Shown: in pieces, positions 25,265-33,915 of the stretch | How the letters are laid out: every line of letters begins with the position of its first letter | Numbering within the stretch: the stretch's first letter is position 1 | NCBI GenBank assembly: GCA_031082145.1 | Contig: JAVHLP010000003.1 | Location: forward strand, 62,001 to 126,000 | DNA: 64,000 bases | Direction of reading: 5' to 3' | Source of the DNA: a bacterium | Lineage (GTDB): Bacteria > Bacillota > Sulfobacillia > UBA995 | The notes under the pieces: generated by a model | The model's input: only the letters and a program-made list of their open reading frames with translations | The model's database searches: none | Told to the model about the DNA's origin: nothing | Position numbers and translations under genes: made by a program

Positions 25265-26254
25265 ATGAAGCGCTGGCGCCCGGTCGCCTGGCTGCTCCTT
25301 GTGCTGACGGTGGGGACGGTGACCGCCCGTCACGTGTCCCGGGAGTACCTGGTTGTCTCGCCGGGAGTGGTCCGGGACGCCGCTCCCATGATCAGCGTGG
25401 GAGGTCTGGCCGACCCCGGGCGGGAGGGCTTCCTGGTTACCACCGTCTACGCCGCCGAGCCCTCTCCCGCTGAGATGGTGCGGGCCCTCGGGCGAAGAGG
25501 CTCCACGCTGGTGAGAAGACGTCTCTTCACGCTGCCCGGCGAGACTCTGGACGACTACCAGGAGCGAGCCGGGCTGGTCATGGCCGAGAGCCAGCGGCTG
25601 GCGGTGGTGGCGGCCCTGCTCCACCTGGGCCACGACGCGACTCTGGCCGGCGATGGGGCCCAGGTGGCCTACGTGCTACCCGGCGGCCGCCTGGACGGCC
25701 AGGTGGCCAAGGGCGACACCATTGTGGCCCTGGACGGGCGGCCGATCCATCTGGCCGCCGACCTGGCGGCGGAGACGATGGAGCTCCGGCTGGGCGCTGA
25801 GGTTGTGCTGCTGGTTGAGGATGCCGGCGGCCACCGGCGCGAGATATCGACCTATGCCGGGTTCGCCGGTGGGCCGGAACTCACCCTGGGGCTGAGCGTG
25901 GTGACCCGGGCCCCTCGGGTCGAGGGTTCGGTTGAGGTCACCATCGAAGCCGGCGAGATCGGCGGTCCTTCCGCCGGGCTGGCTTTCGCCCTGGAGATCG
26001 TGGATCGCCTGCATCCCGATGACCTCGTCGGGGGACGGCGGATCGCCGCCACCGGCACCGTCGCCCAGGACGGCCGGGTCGGTCCCGTGGGCGGGGTGCC
26101 CTTCAAGGTATGGGCGGCGGAGCGCGAAGGGGCCGATCTGCTCCTGGTGCCGCTGACCAACCTAGCTGAGGCCCAGGCGGCGGCCCGACGGCTCCAGGTA
26201 GTCGCGGTGGCCAGTCTGGAAGAGGCGGTATCCCGGCTGGGTGAGTCGAGATGA
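25265..26254 (+). CDS. PDZ/Lon-type serine protease (YlbL/SepM family)
   Basis: 329-residue membrane-anchored protease. An N-terminal signal anchor (WLLLVLTVGTVTA) is followed by a degenerate region, a PDZ domain around residues 125-205 (VLPGGRLDGQVAKGDTIVALDGRPI) given here in outline, and a Lon-type catalytic domain with Ser in EIGGPSAGLAFAL and Lys in GGVPFKVWAAE. The family cuts signalling peptides or regulators outside the membrane. ATG at 25265 has GGGGGAGGTGG upstream. In Bacillus ylbL is a near neighbour of ylbJ, so this is backbone rather than island. The next gene begins after 91 bases. Confidence 0.88.
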   Translation: MKRWRPVAWLLLVLTVGTVTARHVSREYLVVSPGVVRDAAPMISVGGLADPGREGFLVTTVYAAEPSPAEMVRALGRRGSTLVRRRLFTLPGETLDDYQERAGLVMAESQRLAVVAALLHLGHDATLAGDGAQVAYVLPGGRLDGQVAKGDTIVALDGRPIHLAADLAAETMELRLGAEVVLLVEDAGGHRREISTYAGFAGGPELTLGLSVVTRAPRVEGSVEVTIEAGEIGGPSAGLAFALEIVDRLHPDDLVGGRRIAATGTVAQDGRVGPVGGVPFKVWAAEREGADLLLVPLTNLAEAQAAARRLQVVAVASLEEAVSRLGESR

Positions 26255-26345
26255 AGTCCTGGCAGCGGGAGGAAGTGATGGCGGGATTGTGTAATAGGGT
26301 GTAGAAAGCGGTCGAGGCCGGCGGATCGAGGGCGGGGGGAGAACC

Positions 26346-27686
26346 ATGAGCGGAACCACCAACGCAGTTGTTATCCTGGGCGGGGCCATGCTGCTGGCTC
26401 CGGCGGCGCTGGTGGTCGGAGCCGCCCGGGGCGCCGGAGCCGTGGCCTCAGCGCTGCATCAGGAGTACCGGCGGGCCCGGGAAGAGCTGGAAGCGAGAGC
26501 CCAGGGCGAACGCGAACGGCGATCGGAGGCCCAGCGGCTGCACGAGACCCAGGCCGGCGAGGTCGCCGGCCTGGCCGCCAGAACCGTGGTGGAGCCGGAA
26601 GCCGATGCCGCAATGCTCATGCTCAGGCATGGTGTGATCCAGTTGGGGGAACGCCTGGCAGCCACCGGCAGTTGCCAGCCCGAGGTACGGGCCAGGTACG
26701 AATCCTTTCGGGCCCGGCTGGCCGCCGGTTCAGGTCCGGTGCCGGACCTGGTCCAGGAGTACGGCCGGCTGTGGGCCGACCTTGCCCGGGCCAGGGACTC
26801 GGCGACCACGACGGTGCCGGCCGGGGACTCGCTGGCGGAGGACCTGGCGGCCATGAGGGACGAGATCGCCCTGGGCTTCCCCAACACTCCCCGGTGGCGG
26901 CGGGTGCGGGAGTCGCTGGCGGCCAGGGTGGATGATCTGGAGCGGCTGGCGGCAAGCGAACCGGCGGCGGCGAGGCAGGCCAGCGTGCTCTTGAGTCGAC
27001 GTATCCACCGCGAGCTGCGGGAGTGCGCCCGGGGCGAGGAGGCCGATCGCCGGGCCGCCCGGCAGGTCCGCTCGCTGGTGGCCGACCTTACCGCCAAGCT
27101 CACCGCGGTGCAGGCCCACCCCGAACTCCCGGCCCGCGTCGAGCAGGCGACAGGGCTCATGAGGCGCCTGGGCAGTGCTCCCGGCTCGGGCACCGAGGAG
27201 TACCGGAACGCCCTGCTGCGCCTGGGAGCGGAGGTGGATGAGCTTTACCAGGCGTGCGAGGCCGACCTCGCCCGCCGGGAGGCGGGAGAAGCGGTCGGCC
27301 GGCATGTCAGAGACGCCCTGCTGGCGCTGGGTTACCGGGTGACCGTCGTCCCCCCCGGCGACTCCCCCGTCGACGCCTTTATCGCCCCGGTGACGGACGG
27401 CGTCGGGGTTGAGTTCTCGGTCGGCGCCGGCGGCCAGTTGAGGACGGAAATGGTGTCGCTCTCTGAGAGCGCCGTGACGGCCGGAGCCGGTGCCCAGGAG
27501 CGAGCCTGCGCGCTGGTGGAAGACGTGTACCGGGCGCTGCGCCAGCGGGGAGCGGAGGTTAGGGAGAAGTATCGCCGCCACCTGGCCGAAGGAGAGCTCC
27601 TGCGACGAGTGGTTCTGGCCGAGCGTGAGCAGGGCGAGACCCTGGACGCGGGGTACGACGGGACGCTGCGGCGCCCGGTCCAATGA
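26346..27686 (+). CDS. Membrane-anchored coiled-coil protein, first gene of the signalling operon
   Basis: 446-residue protein that I do not recognise. Residues 7-31 are one hydrophobic helix (VVILGGAMLLAPAALVVGAA), followed by long charged helices with coiled-coil character (YRRAREELEARAQGERERR and further Arg/Glu/Ala-rich stretches to about residue 300). The C-terminal part from about 320 has a different, more globular look (ALGYRVTVVPPGDSPVDAFI, VGVEFSVGAGGQLRTEMVSL). Ribosome site GGGGGGAG precedes the ATG. The stop overlaps the next start as ATGA. By position it could be a membrane adaptor for the AAA+ protein that follows. Confidence 0.7.
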   Translation: MSGTTNAVVILGGAMLLAPAALVVGAARGAGAVASALHQEYRRAREELEARAQGERERRSEAQRLHETQAGEVAGLAARTVVEPEADAAMLMLRHGVIQLGERLAATGSCQPEVRARYESFRARLAAGSGPVPDLVQEYGRLWADLARARDSATTTVPAGDSLAEDLAAMRDEIALGFPNTPRWRRVRESLAARVDDLERLAASEPAAARQASVLLSRRIHRELRECARGEEADRRAARQVRSLVADLTAKLTAVQAHPELPARVEQATGLMRRLGSAPGSGTEEYRNALLRLGAEVDELYQACEADLARREAGEAVGRHVRDALLALGYRVTVVPPGDSPVDAFIAPVTDGVGVEFSVGAGGQLRTEMVSLSESAVTAGAGAQERACALVEDVYRALRQRGAEVREKYRRHLAEGELLRRVVLAEREQGETLDAGYDGTLRRPVQ

Positions 27687-29623
27687 AGAGGGAAGACCTC
27701 CGTCCCCGGTGGCTGAGGGAGTTGGAGCGGCTCGCCGCTCACAAGACGCAGATCTTCCTGTCCGGGAACATCAAGGACACGGTGCTTTACCCGGTTGACG
27801 AGGAACAGGAGCAGTGGACCCTGGGGACCCTGCGGGACGCCCTATTCGCCGCCTTCCGCCGGATCGCCGGGGGCTACGACCTCTTCGCCGCCTACAACCT
27901 GGTGGACGGCATGGTCTTCGCGGACGCCGCCGAGGGAGGGGGCATGCCCCGGCTGTTCGACGAGATCGTCCAAGCGGCGCAGAAATCGCGGCCGGGAGGG
28001 GTCGCCCCTCAGCCCTCCCGCCCCGAGGACCCGCTCGGACACGCGCTCCAGGCGGTGCGCCAGTGCCTGGCCAACCGGGAGCGGGCGTGTGCCTTTGTCC
28101 TGGAGTATGCCTCGCAGATGCTTCACGGGCCAACCAATCTCCAGCTTCCCGAGCGGCTCTCCTTCCTACAACTCGTCAAGGCGGCCGGGGAGAGCCAGAT
28201 GGTGCCGGCCAGCGCCGATGGACGGCGGGGGACGGCGCAGAACCTGCTGGTGGTCGTGTCGGACCGGCTGACCGATCTCCCGGCCTGGGTCTACCTGAAC
28301 AATCCCTTCTCCGGCAGCGTCGAGATAGAGCCGCCACGGTCGCTGGAGCGGAGGCACTACTTCGAGCTGTTCCTCCCCGGGGCCCAGGCGGGGACCCCGG
28401 TGATCGATCTCGACGAGTTGGTCGACCTCACCGACAACATGTCCTTTCGCGATCTGGGCGGGATCCGGGCCCTGGCCCGCCGGCCCGACCTGGCCGCGGC
28501 GGGGACGAAGGCGCTCGTTGACTGCTACAAGTATGGGGTTAACGAGAGCGAGTGGGATAGCCTGGACTGGAAGCGGCTCGAGGACGCCGAGCAGGAGTTG
28601 GCTGAGCGGGTGATCGGCCAGGACGCGGCGGTGGCTGCGGTGGCCGACGTCCTCCGGCGGGCCCGGCTGCACCTGTCGGGAGCCCAGCACTCCAGCCGGA
28701 CCAAGCCCCGTGGTGTGCTCTTCTTCGCCGGCCCGACCGGCGTCGGCAAGACAGAACTGGCCAAGGCCGTTGCCCAACTGGTCTTCGGCCGGGAAGAGGC
28801 CTGCATCCGCTTTGACATGAGCGAATACAGCCAGTCCCACTCTGATCAGCGCCTGCTGGGAGCCCCACCGGGCTATGTGGGCTACGAGGAGGGAGGGCAA
28901 CTCACCAATCACGTGAAGTCCAATCCCTTCTGCGTGCTGCTCTTCGATGAGATCGAGAAGGCCCACCCGACCATTCTCGACAAGTTTCTGCAGATTCTCG
29001 AGGACGGGCGGATGACCGACGGGCGGGGGGACACCGTCTACTTCTCGGAGAGCATCGTCATCTTCACCAGCAACGCCGGTATCTACAAGCTTGATCCGGC
29101 CACCGGCCGGCCGATGCTGGACCCGGTGGAAGGCGTACCCGTGCTCAACGTGGATCCGGAGGTGGATACCGACTACCCGGCGGTGCGGCAGAAGGTGCTG
29201 GAGGGCGTTCAGTCGTACTTCAAGCACATCCTGGGCCGGCCCGAGCTCCTGAACCGCATTGGGCAGAACATCGTCGTCTTCGACTTCATCCGCCGCCGGG
29301 AGCTGCAGCGGATACTCGAACACAAGGTGCTCAAGTCCATCCAGCAGCAGGTGTACGACCGCTGGCGGCTGCGCATCGAGTTCGCGCCCGAGGCCGTCGC
29401 CGACCTGATGGAGATCGGTGGCAGCGACGTCGCCTCCGGCGGGCGGGGGATGGGCAACCTCGCCGAACTGGCGGTGCTAAACCCGGTATCCAGGGTGCTC
29501 TTCCGCCTGTTGCGGGAGCAGGGCGACGACGCGCTGGCCGACCGAACCATGCGGATAGCCCACGTCCGGCCGGCCGGTGAAGCGAGAGGCCTTCGCTATG
29601 ACGTTGACTGGGTGCTCTCCTGA
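27683..29623 (+). CDS. ClpB-type AAA+ ATPase with degenerate N-terminal AAA domain
   Basis: 646 residues. The C-terminal half is a Hsp100 D2-type module: GPTGVGKTELAKAVA (Walker A, about residue 350), GYVGYEEGGQLTNHV (pore loop, about 396), VLLFDEIEKAH (Walker B, about 420), a sensor-1 Asn in IFTSNAG and RPELLNRIGQNIVV (Arg finger region), then a ClpB-type small domain. The N-terminal half lacks a Walker A but keeps AAA-like features (FLSGNIKDTV, AFVLEYAS, LLVVVSDRLTDLPAWV, PPRSLERRHY), so it seems to be an inactive AAA domain. There is no ClpN domain or M-domain. Pore loop and arginine finger imply active threading or remodelling of a protein. It overlaps both neighbours. Confidence 0.85.
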   Translation: MKREDLRPRWLRELERLAAHKTQIFLSGNIKDTVLYPVDEEQEQWTLGTLRDALFAAFRRIAGGYDLFAAYNLVDGMVFADAAEGGGMPRLFDEIVQAAQKSRPGGVAPQPSRPEDPLGHALQAVRQCLANRERACAFVLEYASQMLHGPTNLQLPERLSFLQLVKAAGESQMVPASADGRRGTAQNLLVVVSDRLTDLPAWVYLNNPFSGSVEIEPPRSLERRHYFELFLPGAQAGTPVIDLDELVDLTDNMSFRDLGGIRALARRPDLAAAGTKALVDCYKYGVNESEWDSLDWKRLEDAEQELAERVIGQDAAVAAVADVLRRARLHLSGAQHSSRTKPRGVLFFAGPTGVGKTELAKAVAQLVFGREEACIRFDMSEYSQSHSDQRLLGAPPGYVGYEEGGQLTNHVKSNPFCVLLFDEIEKAHPTILDKFLQILEDGRMTDGRGDTVYFSESIVIFTSNAGIYKLDPATGRPMLDPVEGVPVLNVDPEVDTDYPAVRQKVLEGVQSYFKHILGRPELLNRIGQNIVVFDFIRRRELQRILEHKVLKSIQQQVYDRWRLRIEFAPEAVADLMEIGGSDVASGGRGMGNLAELAVLNPVSRVLFRLLREQGDDALADRTMRIAHVRPAGEARGLRYDVDWVLS

Positions 29624-30254
29624 CCGGCTTGACTATGACGGCTCGGCCGACCGGGTTGAGGGCCTGGGGCCGGGACTGCGAGTGGCCATGTGGGTCCGGG
29701 GTTGCCGGCGGCGGTGCCCGGGTTGTATCGCGCCCGAGCTGTGGGACCCGGGCCGGCCCACCCCCTTGGACGAGGTCGTGGCCGAACTCCGCGGCCCGCT
29801 GCGGTCCTCCCCCCGGCTCACCGTCACCGGGGGTGAGCCGTTCCTGCAGGCGGAAGCGCTATCCTCCCTGATCGACGGCCTCCGGCGGGAGCTGCCGGTG
29901 GAAGTGCTCGTCTACTCTGGTTTCCTGCTGGAGGAGTTGCGGGCCGGTCCCGACCCGTGGCAGCAGCTCCTGGCCAGGACGGACATACTGGTTGACGGTC
30001 CCTACCGCGAGGACGAGCCAAACACCATGGCCTGGCGGGGCTCCGACAACCAGCGGGTCCACCTGCTCACGACCCGGGTCGAACACCTCGCGCCCCTGTC
30101 CACCGCTCCCATGCCGGAGCCGCGCCCGATGGCGGTGCGGATGCTGTCGCCGCTCAGTTACCGCCTGGTCGGGATTCCCCGGCGCGGCGATCTCCTCGCC
30201 CTGCGGCAGATCCTCAGCGGGCGGGGACTGGAGGTGGTCAACCGCCGTGAGTAG
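29598..30254 (+). CDS. Radical SAM activase-like protein (NrdG/PflA type)
   Basis: 218-residue protein with the cluster motif C36-x3-C40-x2-C43 (RGCRRRCPGCIAPELWD), the Gly-rich SAM block TGGEPFLQ (about 77-84), ILVDGPYRED and SDNQRVHLL, all as in short NrdG-like activases of anaerobic glycyl radical enzymes. No glycyl radical enzyme is encoded in the window, so the target is unknown. The ATG at 29598 (GAGAGG upstream) lies inside the AAA+ gene, overlapping it by 26 bases; the end overlaps the FHA gene by 8. Its tight placement between a remodeller and phosphopeptide-binding genes is odd and suggests it modifies a protein. Confidence 0.82.
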   Translation: MTLTGCSPDRLDYDGSADRVEGLGPGLRVAMWVRGCRRRCPGCIAPELWDPGRPTPLDEVVAELRGPLRSSPRLTVTGGEPFLQAEALSSLIDGLRRELPVEVLVYSGFLLEELRAGPDPWQQLLARTDILVDGPYREDEPNTMAWRGSDNQRVHLLTTRVEHLAPLSTAPMPEPRPMAVRMLSPLSYRLVGIPRRGDLLALRQILSGRGLEVVNRRE

Positions 30255-30720
30255 CCCCCTGGTCAAGTACTGCCCCCTGTGCGGGGCCGAGAACTCCCGG
30301 CTGGCCCCTTTCTGCGCCGGGTGCGGGGATGCCGATCTCTCCACGGTTCCGGTTGAACCGGTCCGCGCCCCTGCCCCCGCCGCCGACGGTGGCGAAACCC
30401 GCCGGGTGGAGGTCGACACCTGCGTCCTCGAGTTGCTGGCCGACCCCCGGGTGAGCTTCGCCGTCCGCGCCGGCCAGACCGTCGGGAGAACCGGCCGGTC
30501 GGACATCGTGCTGGTGGGAGTACCCGACTTGGACTGCATCTCGGCCGTGCATGCCCGCTTCCTCAAGCGCGGTGACCAGTGGTACGTGCAGCACCTCGGG
30601 CAGACCAACTTCATCCAGGTTGACGGCGAGACATACAAGGGCAGCGAAGAGGTTGCGATCTACCCTGACTCGGTTCTAGCCCTCTCCCTATCCACCTTCC
30701 GGGTGAGGTGGCCGGCATGA
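30247..30720 (+). CDS. Zinc-ribbon FHA-domain protein
   Basis: 157 residues. The N-terminus is a double-CxxC zinc ribbon (CPLCGAENSRLAPFCAGCG, residues about 9-27), then a proline-rich linker and an FHA domain at about 60-155 with the phosphothreonine-binding residues: Gly-Arg in VGRTGRSDIVL, Ser-x-x-His in ISAVHARFLK and Asn in TNFIQVDG. It should bind phosphothreonine peptides made by the kinase two genes on. The start is GTG at 30247, overlapping the radical SAM gene; the stop overlaps the phosphatase start as ATGA. The ribbon may tether it to another protein. Confidence 0.85.
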   Translation: MSSPLVKYCPLCGAENSRLAPFCAGCGDADLSTVPVEPVRAPAPAADGGETRRVEVDTCVLELLADPRVSFAVRAGQTVGRTGRSDIVLVGVPDLDCISAVHARFLKRGDQWYVQHLGQTNFIQVDGETYKGSEEVAIYPDSVLALSLSTFRVRWPA

Positions 30721-31553
30721 TGGCGCGCATTCACGTTGCCGGGCTCGGCCACCGGGGGACCGTGAAGCCGGGCAATGACGACCACTACTGCATCGGTCAG
30801 TGGGTGGAGCAGTCGGCGCTGGTCGCCGTGAGCTTCGACACCGGGGCGGCCTTCTTCCGCGACTACGGACTGCTGGCCGCCGTGGCCGACGGCATGGGAG
30901 GGTACGCCGGCGGCGCCTTCGCCAGCCGGGTCGCCCTGGAGATCCTGCAGGCGCAGTTCTACGCCGAAAGACGTGGCGGCTGCAACCGGGAGGAGTTCAC
31001 GGGGCACATCCGTCACTGCCTGGTCCAGACTCAGGGCCTGCTGGCGGGAGCCCTCCGGAGACAGCAGGGTCTTGAGGATGCTGGCACGACCATTGCCGGC
31101 GTGGCCATGATGCCTCCCGACCTGCTGGTCGTCTTCCACGCCGGCGACAGCCGCGTCTTGCTGGGCTGCGGGGGCTTTGTCCGCGCGCTGACGGTGGACC
31201 ATACCCCGCTTGGTGCTGACCTCGCCGCCGGCAGGATCACCGAACAGGAGGCGGCGGCTATTCCCGGAGCGTCGCGACTTACCCGGTCGCTCGGTGCCAC
31301 CGTCGACTGTGAGGTTGAGCTGGGAAGCGAGCAGTCCTGGGCGGCGGGCGACTGGCTGCTGGCCGGCACTGACGGCTGGCACGGCCCGGGGCGTGGGCTG
31401 GGGCGGGCTTCCATCCGGCAGGCTCTCGACCGCGAGCCGGAGGTGGCTTCGCTGGTCAGCCGGCTGGTGGCCGCGAGCGTGGAAGCCGACGGTGTAGACA
31501 ACGCGACCCTGGTGGCGATCAGGGTCGAGGGCGGCGGTGACGGTGGTGGATGA
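30717..31553 (+). CDS. PP2C-type Ser/Thr protein phosphatase
   Basis: 278-residue PPM/PP2C phosphatase with complete metal motifs: GTVKPGNDDHYC (motif 1 Asp), AVADGMGGYAGGAFAS (Asp-Gly), GTTIAGVAM with HAGDSRVLLGCGG, TRSLGATVD, LAGTDGWHG and a closing VDNATLVAI with the second Asp. It reverses threonine/serine phosphorylation and would oppose the kinase whose gene overlaps its end by 17 bases. ATG at 30717 or 30720 are both possible; 30717 makes the usual ATGA coupling with the FHA gene. Confidence 0.92.
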   Translation: MMARIHVAGLGHRGTVKPGNDDHYCIGQWVEQSALVAVSFDTGAAFFRDYGLLAAVADGMGGYAGGAFASRVALEILQAQFYAERRGGCNREEFTGHIRHCLVQTQGLLAGALRRQQGLEDAGTTIAGVAMMPPDLLVVFHAGDSRVLLGCGGFVRALTVDHTPLGADLAAGRITEQEAAAIPGASRLTRSLGATVDCEVELGSEQSWAAGDWLLAGTDGWHGPGRGLGRASIRQALDREPEVASLVSRLVAASVEADGVDNATLVAIRVEGGGDGGG

Positions 31554-33888
31554 CCGGACGCGCAAGATCGCCCCGCCCGAGGACGGCGGCGAGGAAGGGA
31601 CGGGGACCCGCAAGCTCGCCATGCCCGCCGGTCCCGTCACGGCGGGCCCGCCGGCCATGCCCCTCGGCAGGCTCGCCCCGGGGCACGTGCTGTGCGGCGA
31701 CTGCACGGTGGAGCAGACCATCCGGCCTCACGAATCGCAGCGGCCGGGGATCTACCGTTGCGTGGCTCCCGAAGGCGATGTCATCGTCAAGGTAGCGCCG
31801 GCCGCCCACCCCCCCCGGTCCGACGTGTGGGAAAAGCTGCCGGAACTCGTACACCCCAATGTCCTGCGAACATACCGCACCACCGAGGAAGGGGGGTTCT
31901 TCTTCGAGGTCCAGGAGTACTGCAACGGAGGTACGCTGGCGGATCGCTTGACCCGGGGGGACAAGTCGTTCACCACCGTCACGGCCGACTGGGTGCTAAC
32001 GCAGTTTGTCCCCCAGGCCCATAGCGGCCTGGAGTACCTGCACGCGCGGGACATCGTCCACCGCGATGTGAAGCCGTCCAACATCTACTGCCAGCGGACT
32101 GCCGGCGGCGGCGAGATCCTGGTCCTCGGCGACTTCGACATCTCCGCCGTTCTGGACCGGACCCACACCTCCCGGGATACCCAGCGCGTGGCCGGCACCT
32201 GGTACTACACGGCCCCGGAGGCGTTCCCCCGCTTTGTTGATGAACGGGGGGCGACCCGTAGCACCCGGGTGACGCGAATGGCCGACTACTACTCGCTGGG
32301 AGTCACGATCGTTGAGCTACTGCAAGGGACCACCTGCCTGCACATGTGCGAACTGCCGGACCTGTTCGACTTCTACCTTCAGGGCAGCGTGGTCGCCATC
32401 CCCGAGAACATCCCCGAGCGGCTCTCCCTGCTGCTGCGGGGGCTGCTAATCCGCGACCGGCGCGCCCGGTGGGGTGCGGAGGAAGTCGGCCGCTGGCTCC
32501 GGGGTGAGGTGTCGGCCGGCGACCGGCGACGGATCAGCGAGGACGCGGCCTACGTGCTCCCCCGGGTCAGCCATCCCTACCGCCTCAAGGAGCACTCGCC
32601 GGTGGACCTTCCGGGACTGGCCGACGCGATGTACCGGGAACCGGAAGCGGCCACGGAAGACCTGATGAGCGGCGACATACTGCTGAGCTGGATCGGCGCC
32701 ATTGACGCCAACAAGGCGAGGGAGATCCGCTCGGTCCGGGAGCGCCTGCGCCAGAAGCCGGACCTGGCCCTGCTGGCGGCCATCATGGTCTGCGACCCCT
32801 TCCGCCCTTACATCTTCGGCGACGGCCAGGAGGCCCGGTCGGCTGGGGAATGGCTTGACCACATGGGCCTCCTGCCCGCCGGGGAGGCCGCGTCCGAGGA
32901 TCGCCTGAGCAGGCTGGCGACCTGGTTGCGGTTCAAGTGGGAGCCCGACGAGCGCCTCGCGGAGGGGGTGGAGGGGATAATCGCCTCGCCGCCCGCAGTG
33001 CGGCTAGAGGAACTCTCCTACCTCGTCGACCCGGCGCGTCCCTACTCCATCGCGCCCGGCCTGGAGGCCGCCACCCCGGAAGCGGTCGCCCGGGCGGCGT
33101 ACGGAAACCCAGAGGACTGGTCGCGTACGATACCGAATTGCTACAACGCGTCGTTCCGGCGCTGGCAGGAAGGCTATCTCCACGCCTGGATGCGGCAGCG
33201 GGGGCTGGGCTCGCTGGCGGAGCAGGCAGCCGAGGTGGAAGAGGGTCTCTCGGAGCACCCTTTCGCGGCCTTTGAGGCGGTGTTACGTTTACTCTGCCCG
33301 GAGCTGCCGCCGGTACAGGTAGAGTTAGACCTGGCCCGGGTCAGAGGTGGGCTCCGGGTTCCCTACGGCCAGTCGCGCACCGTCACCCTGCCCTATGCCA
33401 CCACCGGCTGTGGCGTGCCCTTTGGGGGGCTCGAGATCGAGGACGGGCAGCCGGGCATAAGCCTGTCCGACCAGCTTATCCGGTCGCGCTCGGGGGCCGC
33501 GCGACTCAAGCTCGACTCCCGGGGCGGGCTGCCGGTGTCCCGCAGCTTCCGCGCCCGAATCCGGCTCACCAGCGGGTACGCGGTTCTGGCCGGCGGCGGG
33601 GTGAGCATCACCTACGGCGTGAGGCTCCCGGCGGCGCTCACCTTGGGCCGGATCGGCCTGGGTCTCCTGCTGGGGGGTATCATCTTCGGACTGCCGCGCT
33701 GGATCATATCAGAGCTGGGGATCACCGTGGCGCCCCCGCCGGCTTACGACGCGGAATGGCTCTGGGAGGCGATCCGGGCGGGGGAGTGGCCTTACCTTTA
33801 TTTCATCGGGTCGGCGGCCATGATCGGTGGTGCCTGCTATGCTGGCTGGCGGGTGTGGCTCTGGGCGATGAGCAAGAGCGAGTCGTGA
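31537..33888 (+). CDS. Membrane Ser/Thr protein kinase with large accessory domain
   Basis: 783 residues. The N-terminal tail carries a repeated threonine motif (TRKIAPP and TRKLAMP, residues about 8 and 25) that could be autophosphorylation and FHA-docking sites. The kinase domain (about 60-330) has the catalytic Lys in DVIVKVAP, HRDVKPSNIY and a GTWYYTAPEA activation segment. The Mg-binding motif is GDFDIS (DFD instead of DFG). The Gly-rich loop is poor. A region of about 350 residues of unknown fold follows, then two hydrophobic helices near 700 and 755, so the C-terminus is in the membrane. GTG at 31537 overlaps the phosphatase gene. Likely the sensor/effector kinase of the operon. Confidence 0.88.
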   Translation: MTVVDDRTRKIAPPEDGGEEGTGTRKLAMPAGPVTAGPPAMPLGRLAPGHVLCGDCTVEQTIRPHESQRPGIYRCVAPEGDVIVKVAPAAHPPRSDVWEKLPELVHPNVLRTYRTTEEGGFFFEVQEYCNGGTLADRLTRGDKSFTTVTADWVLTQFVPQAHSGLEYLHARDIVHRDVKPSNIYCQRTAGGGEILVLGDFDISAVLDRTHTSRDTQRVAGTWYYTAPEAFPRFVDERGATRSTRVTRMADYYSLGVTIVELLQGTTCLHMCELPDLFDFYLQGSVVAIPENIPERLSLLLRGLLIRDRRARWGAEEVGRWLRGEVSAGDRRRISEDAAYVLPRVSHPYRLKEHSPVDLPGLADAMYREPEAATEDLMSGDILLSWIGAIDANKAREIRSVRERLRQKPDLALLAAIMVCDPFRPYIFGDGQEARSAGEWLDHMGLLPAGEAASEDRLSRLATWLRFKWEPDERLAEGVEGIIASPPAVRLEELSYLVDPARPYSIAPGLEAATPEAVARAAYGNPEDWSRTIPNCYNASFRRWQEGYLHAWMRQRGLGSLAEQAAEVEEGLSEHPFAAFEAVLRLLCPELPPVQVELDLARVRGGLRVPYGQSRTVTLPYATTGCGVPFGGLEIEDGQPGISLSDQLIRSRSGAARLKLDSRGGLPVSRSFRARIRLTSGYAVLAGGGVSITYGVRLPAALTLGRIGLGLLLGGIIFGLPRWIISELGITVAPPPAYDAEWLWEAIRAGEWPYLYFIGSAAMIGGACYAGWRVWLWAMSKSES

Positions 33889-33915
33889 GCCCGCTCTCAT
33901 GAAGGGTGGAGGTGG

